Source: Thalassobacterium maritimum (GTDB lineage: Bacteria; Verrucomicrobiota; Verrucomicrobiia; Opitutales; Coraliomargaritaceae). Taken from it: 64,000 nt of DNA. Below, in pieces: positions 33,558 to 48,075 of this stretch. The stretch covers positions 16,283 to 80,282 of the forward strand of contig NZ_JARXHW010000019.1 of assembly GCF_031127805.1 (NCBI RefSeq), written 5' to 3'. Every line of letters begins with the position of its first letter. Position 1 is the stretch's first letter. Both the position numbers and the translations under genes were made by a program. Under the pieces are notes generated by a model, which did no database searches, was not told the DNA's origin, and was given only the letters and a program-made list of their open reading frames with translations.

Positions 33558-33914
33558 ATGTCTGACGTACACTACGCTCCACTGCCTGTCTCTGAAAAAT
33601 CACACAAGGACAGTGAAACCGACAAGTACCATACCTTCGTCAACCTAGCGCTCGGCCTAGCCGCCATCACTGGTGTCGAACTGGTATTGGTTTACTTGCC
33701 CTTCAATTCGACCTTTATCTTCACGGTCCTATTGACGCTCTCCTTGTTCAAATTCGTAGCCGTGATTGCATGGTTCATGCACCTGCTCTACGACAAACTG
33801 CTACTCACACTGGCCTTCGGCACCGGAATGGCGATCGCCACCGGCACCTTTGTGGCGCTGGGCTCATTGATCTCACGTAGTAATGTAGACCTAGACGCGA
33901 TCACCGCCTTCTAA
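33558..33914 (+). CDS. ctaF: Cytochrome c oxidase subunit IV (caa3 type)
   Basis: 118 residues from the ATG at 33558; a TTG two codons earlier is possible. Three membrane helices with the family segment LSLFKFVAVIAWFMHLLYDK. This small accessory subunit is found only with caa3/bo3-type oxidases. It ends the four-gene oxidase operon before a hairpin terminator. Confidence 0.9.
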   Translation: MSDVHYAPLPVSEKSHKDSETDKYHTFVNLALGLAAITGVELVLVYLPFNSTFIFTVLLTLSLFKFVAVIAWFMHLLYDKLLLTLAFGTGMAIATGTFVALGSLISRSNVDLDAITAF

Positions 33915-33983
33915 GCGCAAGCGTATCGCATACTGGCGAAGAGCAGAATCCCCCGCATTCTGGTCAACTTCGAGCGACTTTTA

Positions 33984-34021
33984 GCGGCTACTGACGAAAA
34001 CAAGCTCAGTAGCCGCATTTT
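33984..34021 (+). terminator. Terminator after the oxidase operon
   Basis: A perfect 11-bp stem GCGGCTACTGA/TCAGTAGCCGC (33984-33994 and 34006-34016) with an 11-base loop is followed by ATTTTG. The T run is short, so some readthrough into ctaG is likely. Confidence 0.75.
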
Positions 34022-34060
34022 GCGTTCGCAAGCGAGCCGCCACCTTACATTCTCCGCTCG

Positions 34061-34864
34061 ATGCAATTGCACTGGCACACCGAACCGCTCCTCCTAATCA
34101 CCCTATTGGGTGTGGGTTGGTTGTACGCCTTGGCCGTGGGGCCCCTGCGCTCACGGATCGCTGGCGAGGCGCGCTTCCCCTTGCGCGAATGCATCCTGTT
34201 CTACCTCGGCTTGGTGCTCACCTATCTGGCAGTGGGCTCGCCCTTAGATCAAATTGGCGAACAGTTCCTATTTTGCGCTCACATGGTGCAGCACATGTTG
34301 CTCATTTATTGCAGCACCACGCTCTTCATCTACGGCACGCCCGCATGGTTGATTGACTGGCTACTCAAACCAGAGCCTTTGCGCAAGCTCATGAGCTTAC
34401 TGACTCACCCCGCCTGCGGAGGGCTACTCTTCACCTTCGTGTATACCATCTGGCACATCCCAACGCTTTACGAAGCAGCGCTGCACGATAAGCGCATACA
34501 CATCCTAGAGCACTGGACCATGTTTGCCCTCGGCCTGATCATGCTCTGGCCTTATTTGACAAATTCCACTCGCGTGCCACGGCGCAGCTATGGCGTCTGC
34601 ATGCTGGCGATCTTCTTACTGATGGTCGGCCAGTTGCCCGTGTTCGGCTTTCTCTCTTTTGCCAATGAGGCCATCTACCCCACCTACGCCTGGGCCCCAC
34701 GCATCATCGACCTCGACCCGCTGAATGATCAAATTCTAGGCGGAATTATCATGAAAGTAGTGAATATGGGATTTTCGCTTACAATTCTCGGAATATCTTT
34801 CTATCATTGGGCGAAAAGTGAGGAAGAAGACGATCCAGCGGACGCCTACGCCTCCAATAACTGA
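34061..34864 (+). CDS. ctaG: Cytochrome c oxidase assembly protein CtaG (caa3_CtaG family)
   Basis: 267 residues with about seven membrane helices. Family histidines lie near helix ends: FCAHMVQHMLLIYCS, YTIWHIPTLYEAALHD and HILEHWTMFALGLIMLWPYL. The CtaG of Bacillus-type organisms, unrelated to Cox11, is needed for assembly of caa3 oxidase, probably in copper delivery. The gene lies 146 bases after subunit IV, beyond a terminator. It has no ribosome site before its ATG. Confidence 0.92.
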   Translation: MQLHWHTEPLLLITLLGVGWLYALAVGPLRSRIAGEARFPLRECILFYLGLVLTYLAVGSPLDQIGEQFLFCAHMVQHMLLIYCSTTLFIYGTPAWLIDWLLKPEPLRKLMSLLTHPACGGLLFTFVYTIWHIPTLYEAALHDKRIHILEHWTMFALGLIMLWPYLTNSTRVPRRSYGVCMLAIFLLMVGQLPVFGFLSFANEAIYPTYAWAPRIIDLDPLNDQILGGIIMKVVNMGFSLTILGISFYHWAKSEEEDDPADAYASNN

Positions 34865-34881
34865 TACCGAACCGTTCTTAA

Positions 34882-36702
34882 ATGACCTGGGAAATTCTAT
34901 TCGTCTTCGCACTGTTAATCTTTGCGATTATTAGCTTTATTTGGGAGCGCATCTCAGCCGATTTGACTGCGTTGACCGTTTTTGGCATCCTGTTGTTTGT
35001 AAGCGTGCTGACACAGAGTGAGGCACTGCCTACGCTAGACCATTTGCTGAATGTATTTGGCAATTCTGCCCCACTCACGATTGCGGGTATGTTTATCGTG
35101 AGCGCGGCCTTAGAGCGCACCGGCGCGATTGATCTAATCACCGCCTACCTGCGTAAACTGGCGCGCTTCCCCTACCGTAGTTTTCTTTTTATTATGATCC
35201 TGGGTGTGGCTGGCGTTTCCGCCTTCGTGAACAACACCCCCGTGGTGATCGTGCTGATGCCCGTCATTCTCTCGCTCTCGCGCGAAATGGGTGTGGCCTC
35301 GTCCAAGCTGCTGATTCCACTCTCCTATGCATCCATTTTTGGCGGCACCTGCACCCTGCTCGGCACCAGCACCAACCTCTTGGCCAGTGGCATTCTACGG
35401 GACGCCGGCCATGCGCCCATTGGTATGTTTGAACTGGCCGCCGTCGGCCTGCCAATTCTGACACTTGGCACCACCTACCTAGTGCTCTTCGGTAATAAAC
35501 TACTACCACACCGGGAAACGCTGACCTCGATCCTCAGCGATGAAGAACGCAAAGAGTTCATCACCGAGGCCTTCGTGCGCGCGGGCTCCGATCTACATGG
35601 CAAAACCGCCATCGAAAGCGGCATGCTCAAAGGTCGTGGCATTCGGCTCCTGGAAATCGTCCGCCATGGCGTTGCGGTGCAAGGCGACCCTAAGAAGCAA
35701 AATCTGCAATACGGCGACCGGCTGGTGCTCGCCTGCCGCCCGTCCGGCGTGGCCGAAGCACACTCGATGAAAGGCATCACCATCCAAACCGAACTCGCCG
35801 AGGGTTTGGAAACCATTGCCACCGACGAAGGTGCACTGGTCGAAGGTGTCATCTCCCCCCATGCTTCGATCGCCGGCCTGACTCTGGGGGAAATCAATTT
35901 CCGGCAGCGCTTTCGTATGGTCGTCGTCGCCGTGCACCGCAAAGGCACCAACCAACGCGAGCGCCTGTTCAGCCTGCGCCTTAAGCCAGGCGACACACTA
36001 CTGATGATGGGCTCAACTAAGGCCATCGACTCACTCGCCAATAGCGACGAAATCATCATTCTCGACCGACCGCGCGTGCCCGCCCGTAGTCTGCGCGCCA
36101 AGATGCCCATCTCGATCGGCATCTCCGCCTCAATCGTCGCACTGGCCACCTTCAACGTGGTGCCCATCGTGGCCGCGGTTTGCCTTGGAGTCGCCATACT
36201 CCTACTATCCGGCTGTATGAAGGCTAAAGAGGCCTATGCATCCGTCGAGTGGAGCATTCTAATTATCATCTTCGGCATGCTGGCACTCGGACAGGCCATG
36301 GACTCCACCGGCGCCAGCCTCATGATTGCACAGAGCATGACCGGACTGGTCTCTAGCTTCGCACCGGATCAATACCAAAATCTGATCATGCTGGCATTGA
36401 TTTACATCATTACCTCCACATTCACCGAATTCCTCTCCAACAATGCAGCTGTCGCCCTGATGGTGCCGATCGCCCTGGGGATCGCCGCCACACTCGGCAT
36501 CGACCCACGGCCCTTTGTCGTCGCCAGCTGTATCGCAGCTTCTGCAAGCTTCGCCACACCGATCGGCTACCAAACCAATACTTATGTTTACGGCGTCGGC
36601 GGCTACCGCTTCTTTGACTTCACCAAAGTAGGCCTACCGCTGAACCTAATCTGCTTCACCGTCACCGTGGCCGTGGTGCCCATTTTCTGGGGATTCAATT
36701 AG
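34882..36702 (+). CDS. SLC13-type permease with two TrkA-C domains
   Basis: 606 residues. Two blocks of membrane helices, about 1-185 and 400-606, flank a cytoplasmic region with two TrkA-C domains (about 205-290 and 300-385, e.g. GMLKGRGIRLLEIVRHG and GLTLGEINFRQRFRMVVVA). The paired motifs FVNNTPVVIVLMPV and FLSNNAAVALMVPIALG are the substrate/Na+ hairpins of the divalent anion:Na+ symporter family. Substrates in the family include sulfate and dicarboxylates. Dicarboxylate uptake would suit the succinate pathway at 14-26 kb, but nothing in the sequence proves it. It starts 17 bases after ctaG. Confidence 0.88.
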   Translation: MTWEILFVFALLIFAIISFIWERISADLTALTVFGILLFVSVLTQSEALPTLDHLLNVFGNSAPLTIAGMFIVSAALERTGAIDLITAYLRKLARFPYRSFLFIMILGVAGVSAFVNNTPVVIVLMPVILSLSREMGVASSKLLIPLSYASIFGGTCTLLGTSTNLLASGILRDAGHAPIGMFELAAVGLPILTLGTTYLVLFGNKLLPHRETLTSILSDEERKEFITEAFVRAGSDLHGKTAIESGMLKGRGIRLLEIVRHGVAVQGDPKKQNLQYGDRLVLACRPSGVAEAHSMKGITIQTELAEGLETIATDEGALVEGVISPHASIAGLTLGEINFRQRFRMVVVAVHRKGTNQRERLFSLRLKPGDTLLMMGSTKAIDSLANSDEIIILDRPRVPARSLRAKMPISIGISASIVALATFNVVPIVAAVCLGVAILLLSGCMKAKEAYASVEWSILIIIFGMLALGQAMDSTGASLMIAQSMTGLVSSFAPDQYQNLIMLALIYIITSTFTEFLSNNAAVALMVPIALGIAATLGIDPRPFVVASCIAASASFATPIGYQTNTYVYGVGGYRFFDFTKVGLPLNLICFTVTVAVVPIFWGFN

Positions 36703-36711
36703 ACGCGGCCC

Positions 36712-36834
36712 TCAGTGCTCAGTCATCAGTCATCAGTCCTCAGTCATCAGTCCTCAGTCATCAGTCATCAGTCCTCAGTCCTCAGTCCTCAGTCCTCAGT
36801 CCTCAGTCCTCAGTCCTCAGTCCTCAGTCCTCAG
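36712..36834. repeat. Seven-bp tandem array, 17 copies of TCAGTCC/A
   Basis: Seventeen uninterrupted 7-bp units (mainly TCAGTCC, six TCAGTCA/GC variants at the left end) plus a partial TCAG fill the whole gap between the permease and the Rrf2 gene. The right-hand units are identical, a sign of recent expansion. The final TCA is the stop codon of the leftward regulator. Confidence 0.95.
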
Positions 36835-37274
36835 ATGTAATACATGTCCGCATCCGCGGTTTGCACGATAAAATCGTCTAAAGTGTATTCCGCCATCTTG
36901 GCCTCAAAAGTTTGCCCGACCTCTCGCCAGATGGAAGCCACGCGCTCCCCAGAGTGCCCGGAGTCCCCGAAGTTGCGCTCCAATAGCTCCCCATCGACCG
37001 CCTCTACGATTTCAATCAAACTCACCTTCTTCGGGTCCCGTGCCAGTGCGTAGCCACCTTGCTTGCCGCGCTTGCTCAAGATTAAACCCGCGTTGCGTAA
37101 TTCATTTAAAATTTGCACCAGGTAGTTCGCTGGGATCGCCTCAGCGGTCGCGAGCGTCTCGATGTGCGCGAGTTGATCTTGGCCATAGCTACGGCCTAAT
37201 TGGGCCAAAACACGGCAGGCATATTCAAGTTTATGAGAAAGCTTCACAGGGCTTAACTTAGGCTCATGACTCAA
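36831..37274 (-). CDS. Rrf2-family transcriptional regulator without cysteine cluster
   Basis: 147 residues. Winged helix-turn-helix of the Rrf2 type: LSHKLEYACRVLAQL, then AIPANYLVQILNELRNAGLI and SKRGKQGGYALARDPKKVSL. The three cysteines that hold an iron-sulfur cluster in IscR or NsrR are absent; the only cysteine is at residue 20. It may therefore sense something else, as CymR does through a partner. It is divergent from gyrB across 212 bases and convergent with the permease. Its stop codon is supplied by the edge of the 7-bp repeat array. Confidence 0.9.
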   Translation of the reverse strand: MSHEPKLSPVKLSHKLEYACRVLAQLGRSYGQDQLAHIETLATAEAIPANYLVQILNELRNAGLILSKRGKQGGYALARDPKKVSLIEIVEAVDGELLERNFGDSGHSGERVASIWREVGQTFEAKMAEYTLDDFIVQTADADMYYI

Positions 37275-37424
37275 GAAGTAAACTTAAAAGCAAAAGCGAG
37301 CGCGTGTGTCTGTATTTTGCCAAAAAACAGCCCGCCTCCGAGATGATTATTCGCGGAACAATTCCAGCGACTTCTGACTCACATAAGCGGCTCATGCATA
37401 GCGACTTAATCAGACTCAAAAAAA

Positions 37425-37448
37425 ACTAAAAAAGCAGTTTTTTTTAGT
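37425..37448 (+). promoter_or_regulatory. Hairpin in the gyrB leader
   Basis: ACTAAAAAA and TTTTTTAGT form a perfect 9-bp AT-only stem with a 6-base loop, 38 bases before the gyrB start. Runs of A and T on both sides also suggest curved DNA, which fits the known supercoiling sensitivity of gyrase promoters. Function inferred. Confidence 0.45.
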
Positions 37449-37486
37449 AGCCAGCCCACGCCCCTTTACATATAAATTTACAGCTT

Positions 37487-40027
<2,541 letters not shown>

Positions 40028-40029
40028 CA

Positions 40030-40126
40030 ATGGCGAATAGCTAAGAACTAATAGCGAAACTCACGATCGGCAACTAATCCGCGATCCGTAATTCGCCATC
40101 CACTATTATTTTAAACGAAGTTTAAA
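40030..40126 (+). promoter_or_regulatory. Inverted repeats between gyrB and gyrA
   Basis: ATGGCGAAT/ATTCGCCAT arms (40030-40038 and 40091-40099) enclose the spacer, and a second perfect hairpin TTTAAAC-GAA-GTTTAAA (40110-40126) ends six bases before the gyrA ATG, where a ribosome would bind. It could tune gyrA translation; inferred. Confidence 0.45.
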
Positions 40127-40132
40127 AATCTC

Positions 40133-42835
<2,703 letters not shown>

Positions 42836-42871
42836 AGCGTAAGCAGGCATCAAGCCGCAACCGTTTCATCC

Positions 42872-42901
42872 AGGCCGCCCTCTCACCGGGGCGGCCTTTT
42901 T
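42872..42901 (+). terminator. Rho-independent terminator after gyrA
   Basis: Perfect 9-bp stem AGGCCGCCC/GGGCGGCCT (42872-42880 and 42889-42897), 8-base loop, followed by a T run. Ends the gyrBA transcript. Confidence 0.92.
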
Positions 42902-43005
42902 CATGGACAGACTCAAAGTCTTACCATCCAATGCTTATCAACCTCATAGCAAAAACCGCAACATTCGCGGCCCACAAGCGACGATACAACTAGCCAAAGC
43001 TCCCC

Positions 43006-46000
43006 ATGCGACTCAAAAAAATCGGATTATCCTACCTGCTGCTATCCCTACTAAGCACAGCATTCTGCACCCCGGAATGGCACACGATTGCCAACCGCTA
43101 CATCGAACAAACTGACAAACCCCAGCGATGGGAATCACGCCCCCAAACGCAAACTCCCGAACCAGAGCTGGTCGATGTGCTCAAGGCCCTTCCAGCACCG
43201 GGGCAATGGACGCAACTCCGCGAAAACTATGCGGAACAACTCGCAGAGGCATCCAATGTCTCTGCCGAAGAAATCTTGATGCACTTACTCTTGAATTACC
43301 TCGATGGTCATCCGGAAGCCACCCAGCGCACACTCGACCAACTAGAAAAGACCTTCTCAAGCAACGAGGCACTCGAATACCACCTCGACTCTGTCTCCGA
43401 ATTGAGAAACGAGCTCTACAACACTGCAATCGAGCTCCCATCGGCAGACATCCTTCAACACTTCGAACAGACGCTTAACTCACACTTACCACAAGAGGAA
43501 GATTCAATCCATGCTAGCGTAAACAATCCAGCAGCACTGCTCGAACTGCAGGCCTACGTAAAAGCGCAACAACAACTTCTGCGAGAATACATGAAGGCTT
43601 TTCAAACGGAAACACCCGAAGATCCCCAAGCAATCTATACCGAATACCAAACAAAAAACACCGCCCTATTGGAGAAATACCCACTCGCCAGTGAGTTAAT
43701 GGAATCGGTCGAAGATAATCCGGTTCTCGAAACCTATGTAATGACCCTCTATGGTGTAAATGATTCCAACTACATCCCAAGCATTCAGGTGCCCGACTTA
43801 GTCACCCTTGCCGGAGAAGAGGAAGCCCGCCGATTGATAACGATCGCACTAAAAGCTCCACTCCAGCTAGAAATACAGAACGCTGAAGCAACCAAACGTC
43901 TGGCACAAGCGCTCGCACTCGAAAACATCGAACAACTCGCGGTCGCGCAATGGGATCTGGTGCAAGAAATCAATCAAGTGCCACTCTATGAAGCCATGCA
44001 TGCCAAATTTCCACTACAAGGCGATTTGGAACACGATTATACGCGAAAAAATGCACTGGGTTACTATTTTTGGGGCTTAGTCGCACTGACACGAACGGAC
44101 GATGCCATGACACTGATGCAAACGCATCCAACTCTGGCCGAGAACCTGCCCTATGGTGCTGTCCGCTCTATGATTAAAGCGGGCTATAGCCAACAAGTCT
44201 GGGCTTTTTTAGATCAGTTATTACACCGCTCCCCACAAATCGACTTATGGGAAGAGTATATGGCACTTTCAGCGGAGCTCAACCAAACCGACGCGATGCT
44301 GGAGAACGTTCGCAACGCGATTGAGAACAGAAGTGACCAGCTCGACCAGAAATCCGTGATCGAAAAACACATGCTTCTGGCTTCTGCCCACCTATCGGCA
44401 GGCGAGACCGAGCCAGGCATCGCATCGCTAAAACTCGTATTGGCCGAAACTGCGAGCGCCCCTGAGGCTGCCGAGGCTCAATTCGAATCCGCCTCAAATC
44501 TGGTAGAAATCGGTCTACTGCTAGATCGAGCTGAGCTAGTTGAATCTGGCCTGAAGGCTGCAGTCATCGCGTTGAAGGCCACACCACTCGAAAGTGAATA
44601 CGGAAGTATCCACACCTACTCACATCAGAATCTGATCGAGCTCTACCTTAAGGCCGGCAAAGTCGAAGAGGCTGAAGCCACAGCACGCCAACTACTCGAC
44701 CGCCTGGACCAAGTCGGCACAGCGCAGGTTGCAAAAAACAAAAAAGCACAAGCATCTGACGATTACTACGGCGGCAACGACGCCACAACACTCACCGCCT
44801 TTCGATCGGAAAATGCCGACAGCTATCAAGCGCTGTTAACAATTCTGCTTGGTATTCATATTCAAAAAGAAGATTACCCTGCTGCGCTCAAGCTACTCAA
44901 TGAAGAGAGCCGCTGGTGCACTGCAGACATCGCGAATATCCTCCAAGAAACAGACCGTTCCTCCAACAATTATAAACTCGGCTGGTTGGTCGCCAAGGCC
45001 TTACACGAAACGGGCGCGCCAGACAAAGCGGCCCGCACGCTAACAGCCTCGCTACGTGAATCCAGCGGTTACGATCCTGCCTACGCTTTGTATTTAGAAA
45101 TCAAAGGAGCCGACGCGATCGAATATTTCGACAAACTCTATCAGCTCGACCAATTTGAAGAACGCCCCTTAATTTGGAAAGCGCAGCACCTCCTGGATCA
45201 AGGCAAAATCGACGAAGCCGAACGCACCGCCCAAAAAGCCATTGCCACAGACCCCTCCGACGGCGAGCAAGCTCGTGGCGATCGCATGCGCGTGTATGAT
45301 GTTATGCGCCAGATTAAACTCGCGCGCGGCAAAACTATAGAAGCTGACTTTTTCGCAGATGTGCTCAAAGCGATTCGCTTATCTGAAAATGCCGACCGCT
45401 TTTACAGTGCGGGTCTATATACCACTGCAATCGAAGCTTATCGACGCTCGCTCGAATTCTTCCAAGACGCTTACTGTATACAATCTCGTATCGCAGTCAG
45501 ACTCTACGACAAAGGGCAAATCGAAGAAGCCATGGTTCACTATAAGAAGGCCTATGAACTCATGCCCTCCAGCTTTGGCCGTGTGGAGAGCCACTGCTTC
45601 GGCTGCGAGAGCGTCTTCAAGGGAGACCAGCCGCAGTCGATCGCCGAAGAAATCTTCCAAAATATGCTCTTAACCCAAGCCGAAGTGCCTCAGGTCCACT
45701 ATTTAATGGGCTATCTCCGCGACTACCAAGAGCGAGAAACCGAAGCACTCAAACACCTACAAGATGCGGTCGAACTCGACCCCGATTATCTCAATGCCTG
45801 GAAGAAAATCGAGTCACTCAGTAAGCGCATGCAAATGGATACAGTCACTCAAGATCAGCTTATTCTAAAAATATATGGCCTGGACCCCCTCGGCAAACAC
45901 TCCTCGCCCGCGCTCCACGAAGTGAGAGACCTCAAAAAAATGTGGCACGCTGTGCTCGATAATCGCGAACGCATACAAGTGCTCCCCAAGCATACCCAAG

Positions 46001-46176
46001 TCTACCCACTCAAAGCTTCAGCCCAACAAATCGCAACACTCGCAACGAATCCGCTTACCACTTACATGTCCTACGAGGATACCGTGGAGCACCCTGCCGA
46101 GGCGCTCATTCGTAACCGGGTGATTGAAAAAATCCAGGATCTCTTCGTCCAACTCAGCCACAGCGAGAATATATAG
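43006..46176 (+). CDS. Large exported tetratricopeptide-repeat protein
   Basis: 1056 residues, function not recognised. The first 20 residues are a signal peptide (RLKKIGLSYLLLSLLS core); a Cys follows at about 22, but the lipobox is not convincing. The rest is almost entirely alpha-helical. From about residue 400 there are clear TPR-like helix pairs, for example LIELYLKAGKVEEAEATARQ, AQHLLDQGKIDEAERTAQKA, FYSAGLYTTAIEAYRRSLEF and RLYDKGQIEEAMVHYKKAYE. It is probably a periplasmic or envelope scaffold. It stands alone between the gyrA terminator and ffh, and start choice rests on the signal peptide. Confidence 0.85.
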   Translation: MRLKKIGLSYLLLSLLSTAFCTPEWHTIANRYIEQTDKPQRWESRPQTQTPEPELVDVLKALPAPGQWTQLRENYAEQLAEASNVSAEEILMHLLLNYLDGHPEATQRTLDQLEKTFSSNEALEYHLDSVSELRNELYNTAIELPSADILQHFEQTLNSHLPQEEDSIHASVNNPAALLELQAYVKAQQQLLREYMKAFQTETPEDPQAIYTEYQTKNTALLEKYPLASELMESVEDNPVLETYVMTLYGVNDSNYIPSIQVPDLVTLAGEEEARRLITIALKAPLQLEIQNAEATKRLAQALALENIEQLAVAQWDLVQEINQVPLYEAMHAKFPLQGDLEHDYTRKNALGYYFWGLVALTRTDDAMTLMQTHPTLAENLPYGAVRSMIKAGYSQQVWAFLDQLLHRSPQIDLWEEYMALSAELNQTDAMLENVRNAIENRSDQLDQKSVIEKHMLLASAHLSAGETEPGIASLKLVLAETASAPEAAEAQFESASNLVEIGLLLDRAELVESGLKAAVIALKATPLESEYGSIHTYSHQNLIELYLKAGKVEEAEATARQLLDRLDQVGTAQVAKNKKAQASDDYYGGNDATTLTAFRSENADSYQALLTILLGIHIQKEDYPAALKLLNEESRWCTADIANILQETDRSSNNYKLGWLVAKALHETGAPDKAARTLTASLRESSGYDPAYALYLEIKGADAIEYFDKLYQLDQFEERPLIWKAQHLLDQGKIDEAERTAQKAIATDPSDGEQARGDRMRVYDVMRQIKLARGKTIEADFFADVLKAIRLSENADRFYSAGLYTTAIEAYRRSLEFFQDAYCIQSRIAVRLYDKGQIEEAMVHYKKAYELMPSSFGRVESHCFGCESVFKGDQPQSIAEEIFQNMLLTQAEVPQVHYLMGYLRDYQERETEALKHLQDAVELDPDYLNAWKKIESLSKRMQMDTVTQDQLILKIYGLDPLGKHSSPALHEVRDLKKMWHAVLDNRERIQVLPKHTQVYPLKASAQQIATLATNPLTTYMSYEDTVEHPAEALIRNRVIEKIQDLFVQLSHSENI

Positions 46177-46251
46177 CAGTCCAAGCGATCTTGCAAACTT
46201 TCCCGTTGCCAGCTCGGGAGCACAGACTTAGGCAATACTGACAGAAAGACT

Positions 46252-47616
46252 ATGTTAGAAAATTTAACCGATAAACTAGGCAGCGCACTCCGTAATTTGC
46301 GGGGTGTCGGCAAGCTGAGCGAAGAAAACATGGCTGAGGCACTCAAGGAGGTGCGTCAGGCCCTGCTCTCAGCAGATGTGCATTTCAAAGTCGCGCGCGA
46401 GTTCGTGGCTACCGTAAAGGAGCAATGTGTCGGCCAAGAAGTGCTCAAGTCGGTCACTCCCGGCCAACAGGTGATTAAGATCATCCACGATGAATTGGTC
46501 AAACTACTGGGCGAAGGCGCCACCGAGCTGGAAGATAAAAAGCCGCTCCGCATCATGATGGTCGGCCTGCACGGCTCTGGTAAGACCACCAGTAGTGGTA
46601 AGCTGGCTCGCTACATGGCCAAAAAGCGTGACTACCGCCCCGCGCTGGTCGCCTGCGATGTGTATCGTCCGGCCGCGATCGACCAACTCGAAATGCTGGC
46701 CAAAAACGAAGGCTGCACCTTCTACGGCGACCGCGAAGAGAAGGATGTCGTGAAAATCGGTATACGCGGCCTGCAAGCGGCCAAAGAGGCCGATGCCAAC
46801 CTGATTATTTTTGATACAGCGGGCCGGCTACAAATCGACGAGGACTTGATCGAAGAAATCAAGCGCTTAAAGGCTGAAGTGCAACCGGATGAAATCCTGC
46901 TGGTCGCCGACGCCGCGCTGGGCCAAGAAGCGGTCAATGTGGCCAAACACTTCCACGAGGCAGTGAATTGCACCGGGATCATTCTGACTAAGCTCGATGG
47001 TGACGCCCGCGGGGGTGCCGCACTCTCGATGAAATCGATCTCCAATGTGCCGATTAAGTTTATGGGCACCGGGGAAAAGTCAGACGAGTTTGACGTCTTT
47101 CACCCCGACCGTATGGCCTCCCGAATCCTGGGTATGGGCGACGTGGTCTCGCTGGTCGAAAAAGCTCAAGAGACGATTGATCAGGACGAAGCGGAGCGCA
47201 TGGCCGAAAAGATGCGCAAGGCGGACTTCAACTTGGAAGACTTCCTCTCGCAGATGCAGCAGGTCAAAAAGATGGGCTCGCTAGGCTCGTTGGTGGGCAT
47301 GATGCCTGGCATGAGTGGGGTCGAAATCGGCGAAGACGAAGAAAAGAAAATGGCCCGCACAGAAGCCATCATTCTTTCGATGACTGTGCAGGAACGCCGT
47401 CAACCACGCCTATTACGCGGCAGTCGCCTCAAGCGCATCGCTAATGGTTCGGGTGTGCAAGTGCGCGATGTCAACGCCCTGCTGAAACAGTTTAATCAAA
47501 TGCAGAAGATGATGAAGATGATGCGTGGTGGTAAAGGGCGCAAAATGATGAAGGCGATGAAAGCACAAATGGGCGATGAGCAAGGCGGCCTGCCCACCAA
47601 CCTACCAGGAATGTAA
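46252..47616 (+). CDS. ffh: Signal recognition particle protein Ffh
   Basis: 454 residues. The N domain (1-90) is followed by the SRP-type GTPase with GLHGSGKTTSSGKLA, DVYRPAAIDQL, FDTAGRLQIDEDL and the TKLDGDARGGAALS element. The methionine-rich M domain (about 300-454) has GSRLKRIANGSGVQV and a run of KMMKMMRGGKGRKMM near the end. It binds the SRP RNA and hydrophobic signal sequences as they leave the ribosome. The SRP RNA gene is not in this window. It is followed six bases later by the bifunctional-nuclease-domain gene. Confidence 0.97.
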   Translation: MLENLTDKLGSALRNLRGVGKLSEENMAEALKEVRQALLSADVHFKVAREFVATVKEQCVGQEVLKSVTPGQQVIKIIHDELVKLLGEGATELEDKKPLRIMMVGLHGSGKTTSSGKLARYMAKKRDYRPALVACDVYRPAAIDQLEMLAKNEGCTFYGDREEKDVVKIGIRGLQAAKEADANLIIFDTAGRLQIDEDLIEEIKRLKAEVQPDEILLVADAALGQEAVNVAKHFHEAVNCTGIILTKLDGDARGGAALSMKSISNVPIKFMGTGEKSDEFDVFHPDRMASRILGMGDVVSLVEKAQETIDQDEAERMAEKMRKADFNLEDFLSQMQQVKKMGSLGSLVGMMPGMSGVEIGEDEEKKMARTEAIILSMTVQERRQPRLLRGSRLKRIANGSGVQVRDVNALLKQFNQMQKMMKMMRGGKGRKMMKAMKAQMGDEQGGLPTNLPGM

Positions 47617-47622
47617 TTTTAG

Positions 47623-48066
47623 ATGGATAAGCAAGTCGTTCCAGTTCTCGTCAAGGGTGTGATGCCAACCTCCAGTGGTTGCGCCGTCTTCCTCGGCAAC
47701 AACGATAAGACCTTTGTCATTTACGTAGACGAGGGTATCGGCGATGCCATTCAACGCGCGGTGGATGGCGCCAAAGGCGAGCGCCCCCTCACCCACGACC
47801 TGATGCTTACCATGTTGGACGGCTTGGGCGCGGAGGTGGAACGCGTTGTGATCAACCATGTCGATCAAGGCACTTTCTTCGCACGTCTAATCGTCTCGAT
47901 GGAAAACGAGCTCGGACACAAGATCATCGAACTCGATGCCCGCCCTAGCGACTCCATGATTCTCGCGCTCGCCTCTGGCAAGCCAATCTATGTCGCCCAA
48001 ACTGTGATCGATGCAGTGGATGATATGACAGAGATCTTGGCCAAGATCCTTGAGCAAGACTCGTAA
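47623..48066 (+). CDS. Bifunctional nuclease domain (DUF151) protein
   Basis: 147 residues covering one BFN/DUF151 domain: KTFVIYVDEGIGDAIQRAVDG, RPLTHDLMLTMLDGLGAEVERVVI and ELDARPSDSMILALASGKPIYV, the last being the family hallmark. Plant members show nuclease activity, while the bacterial role is undefined. No extra UVR domain is attached. It is tightly packed between ffh and the dihydrouridine synthase gene, so the three are probably one transcript. Confidence 0.92.
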   Translation: MDKQVVPVLVKGVMPTSSGCAVFLGNNDKTFVIYVDEGIGDAIQRAVDGAKGERPLTHDLMLTMLDGLGAEVERVVINHVDQGTFFARLIVSMENELGHKIIELDARPSDSMILALASGKPIYVAQTVIDAVDDMTEILAKILEQDS

Positions 48067-48075
48067 ACTCGACCT

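Noticed and set aside
36712..36834. CRISPR array
   Set aside because: The 7-bp units are directly tandem with no spacers, and there are no cas genes.
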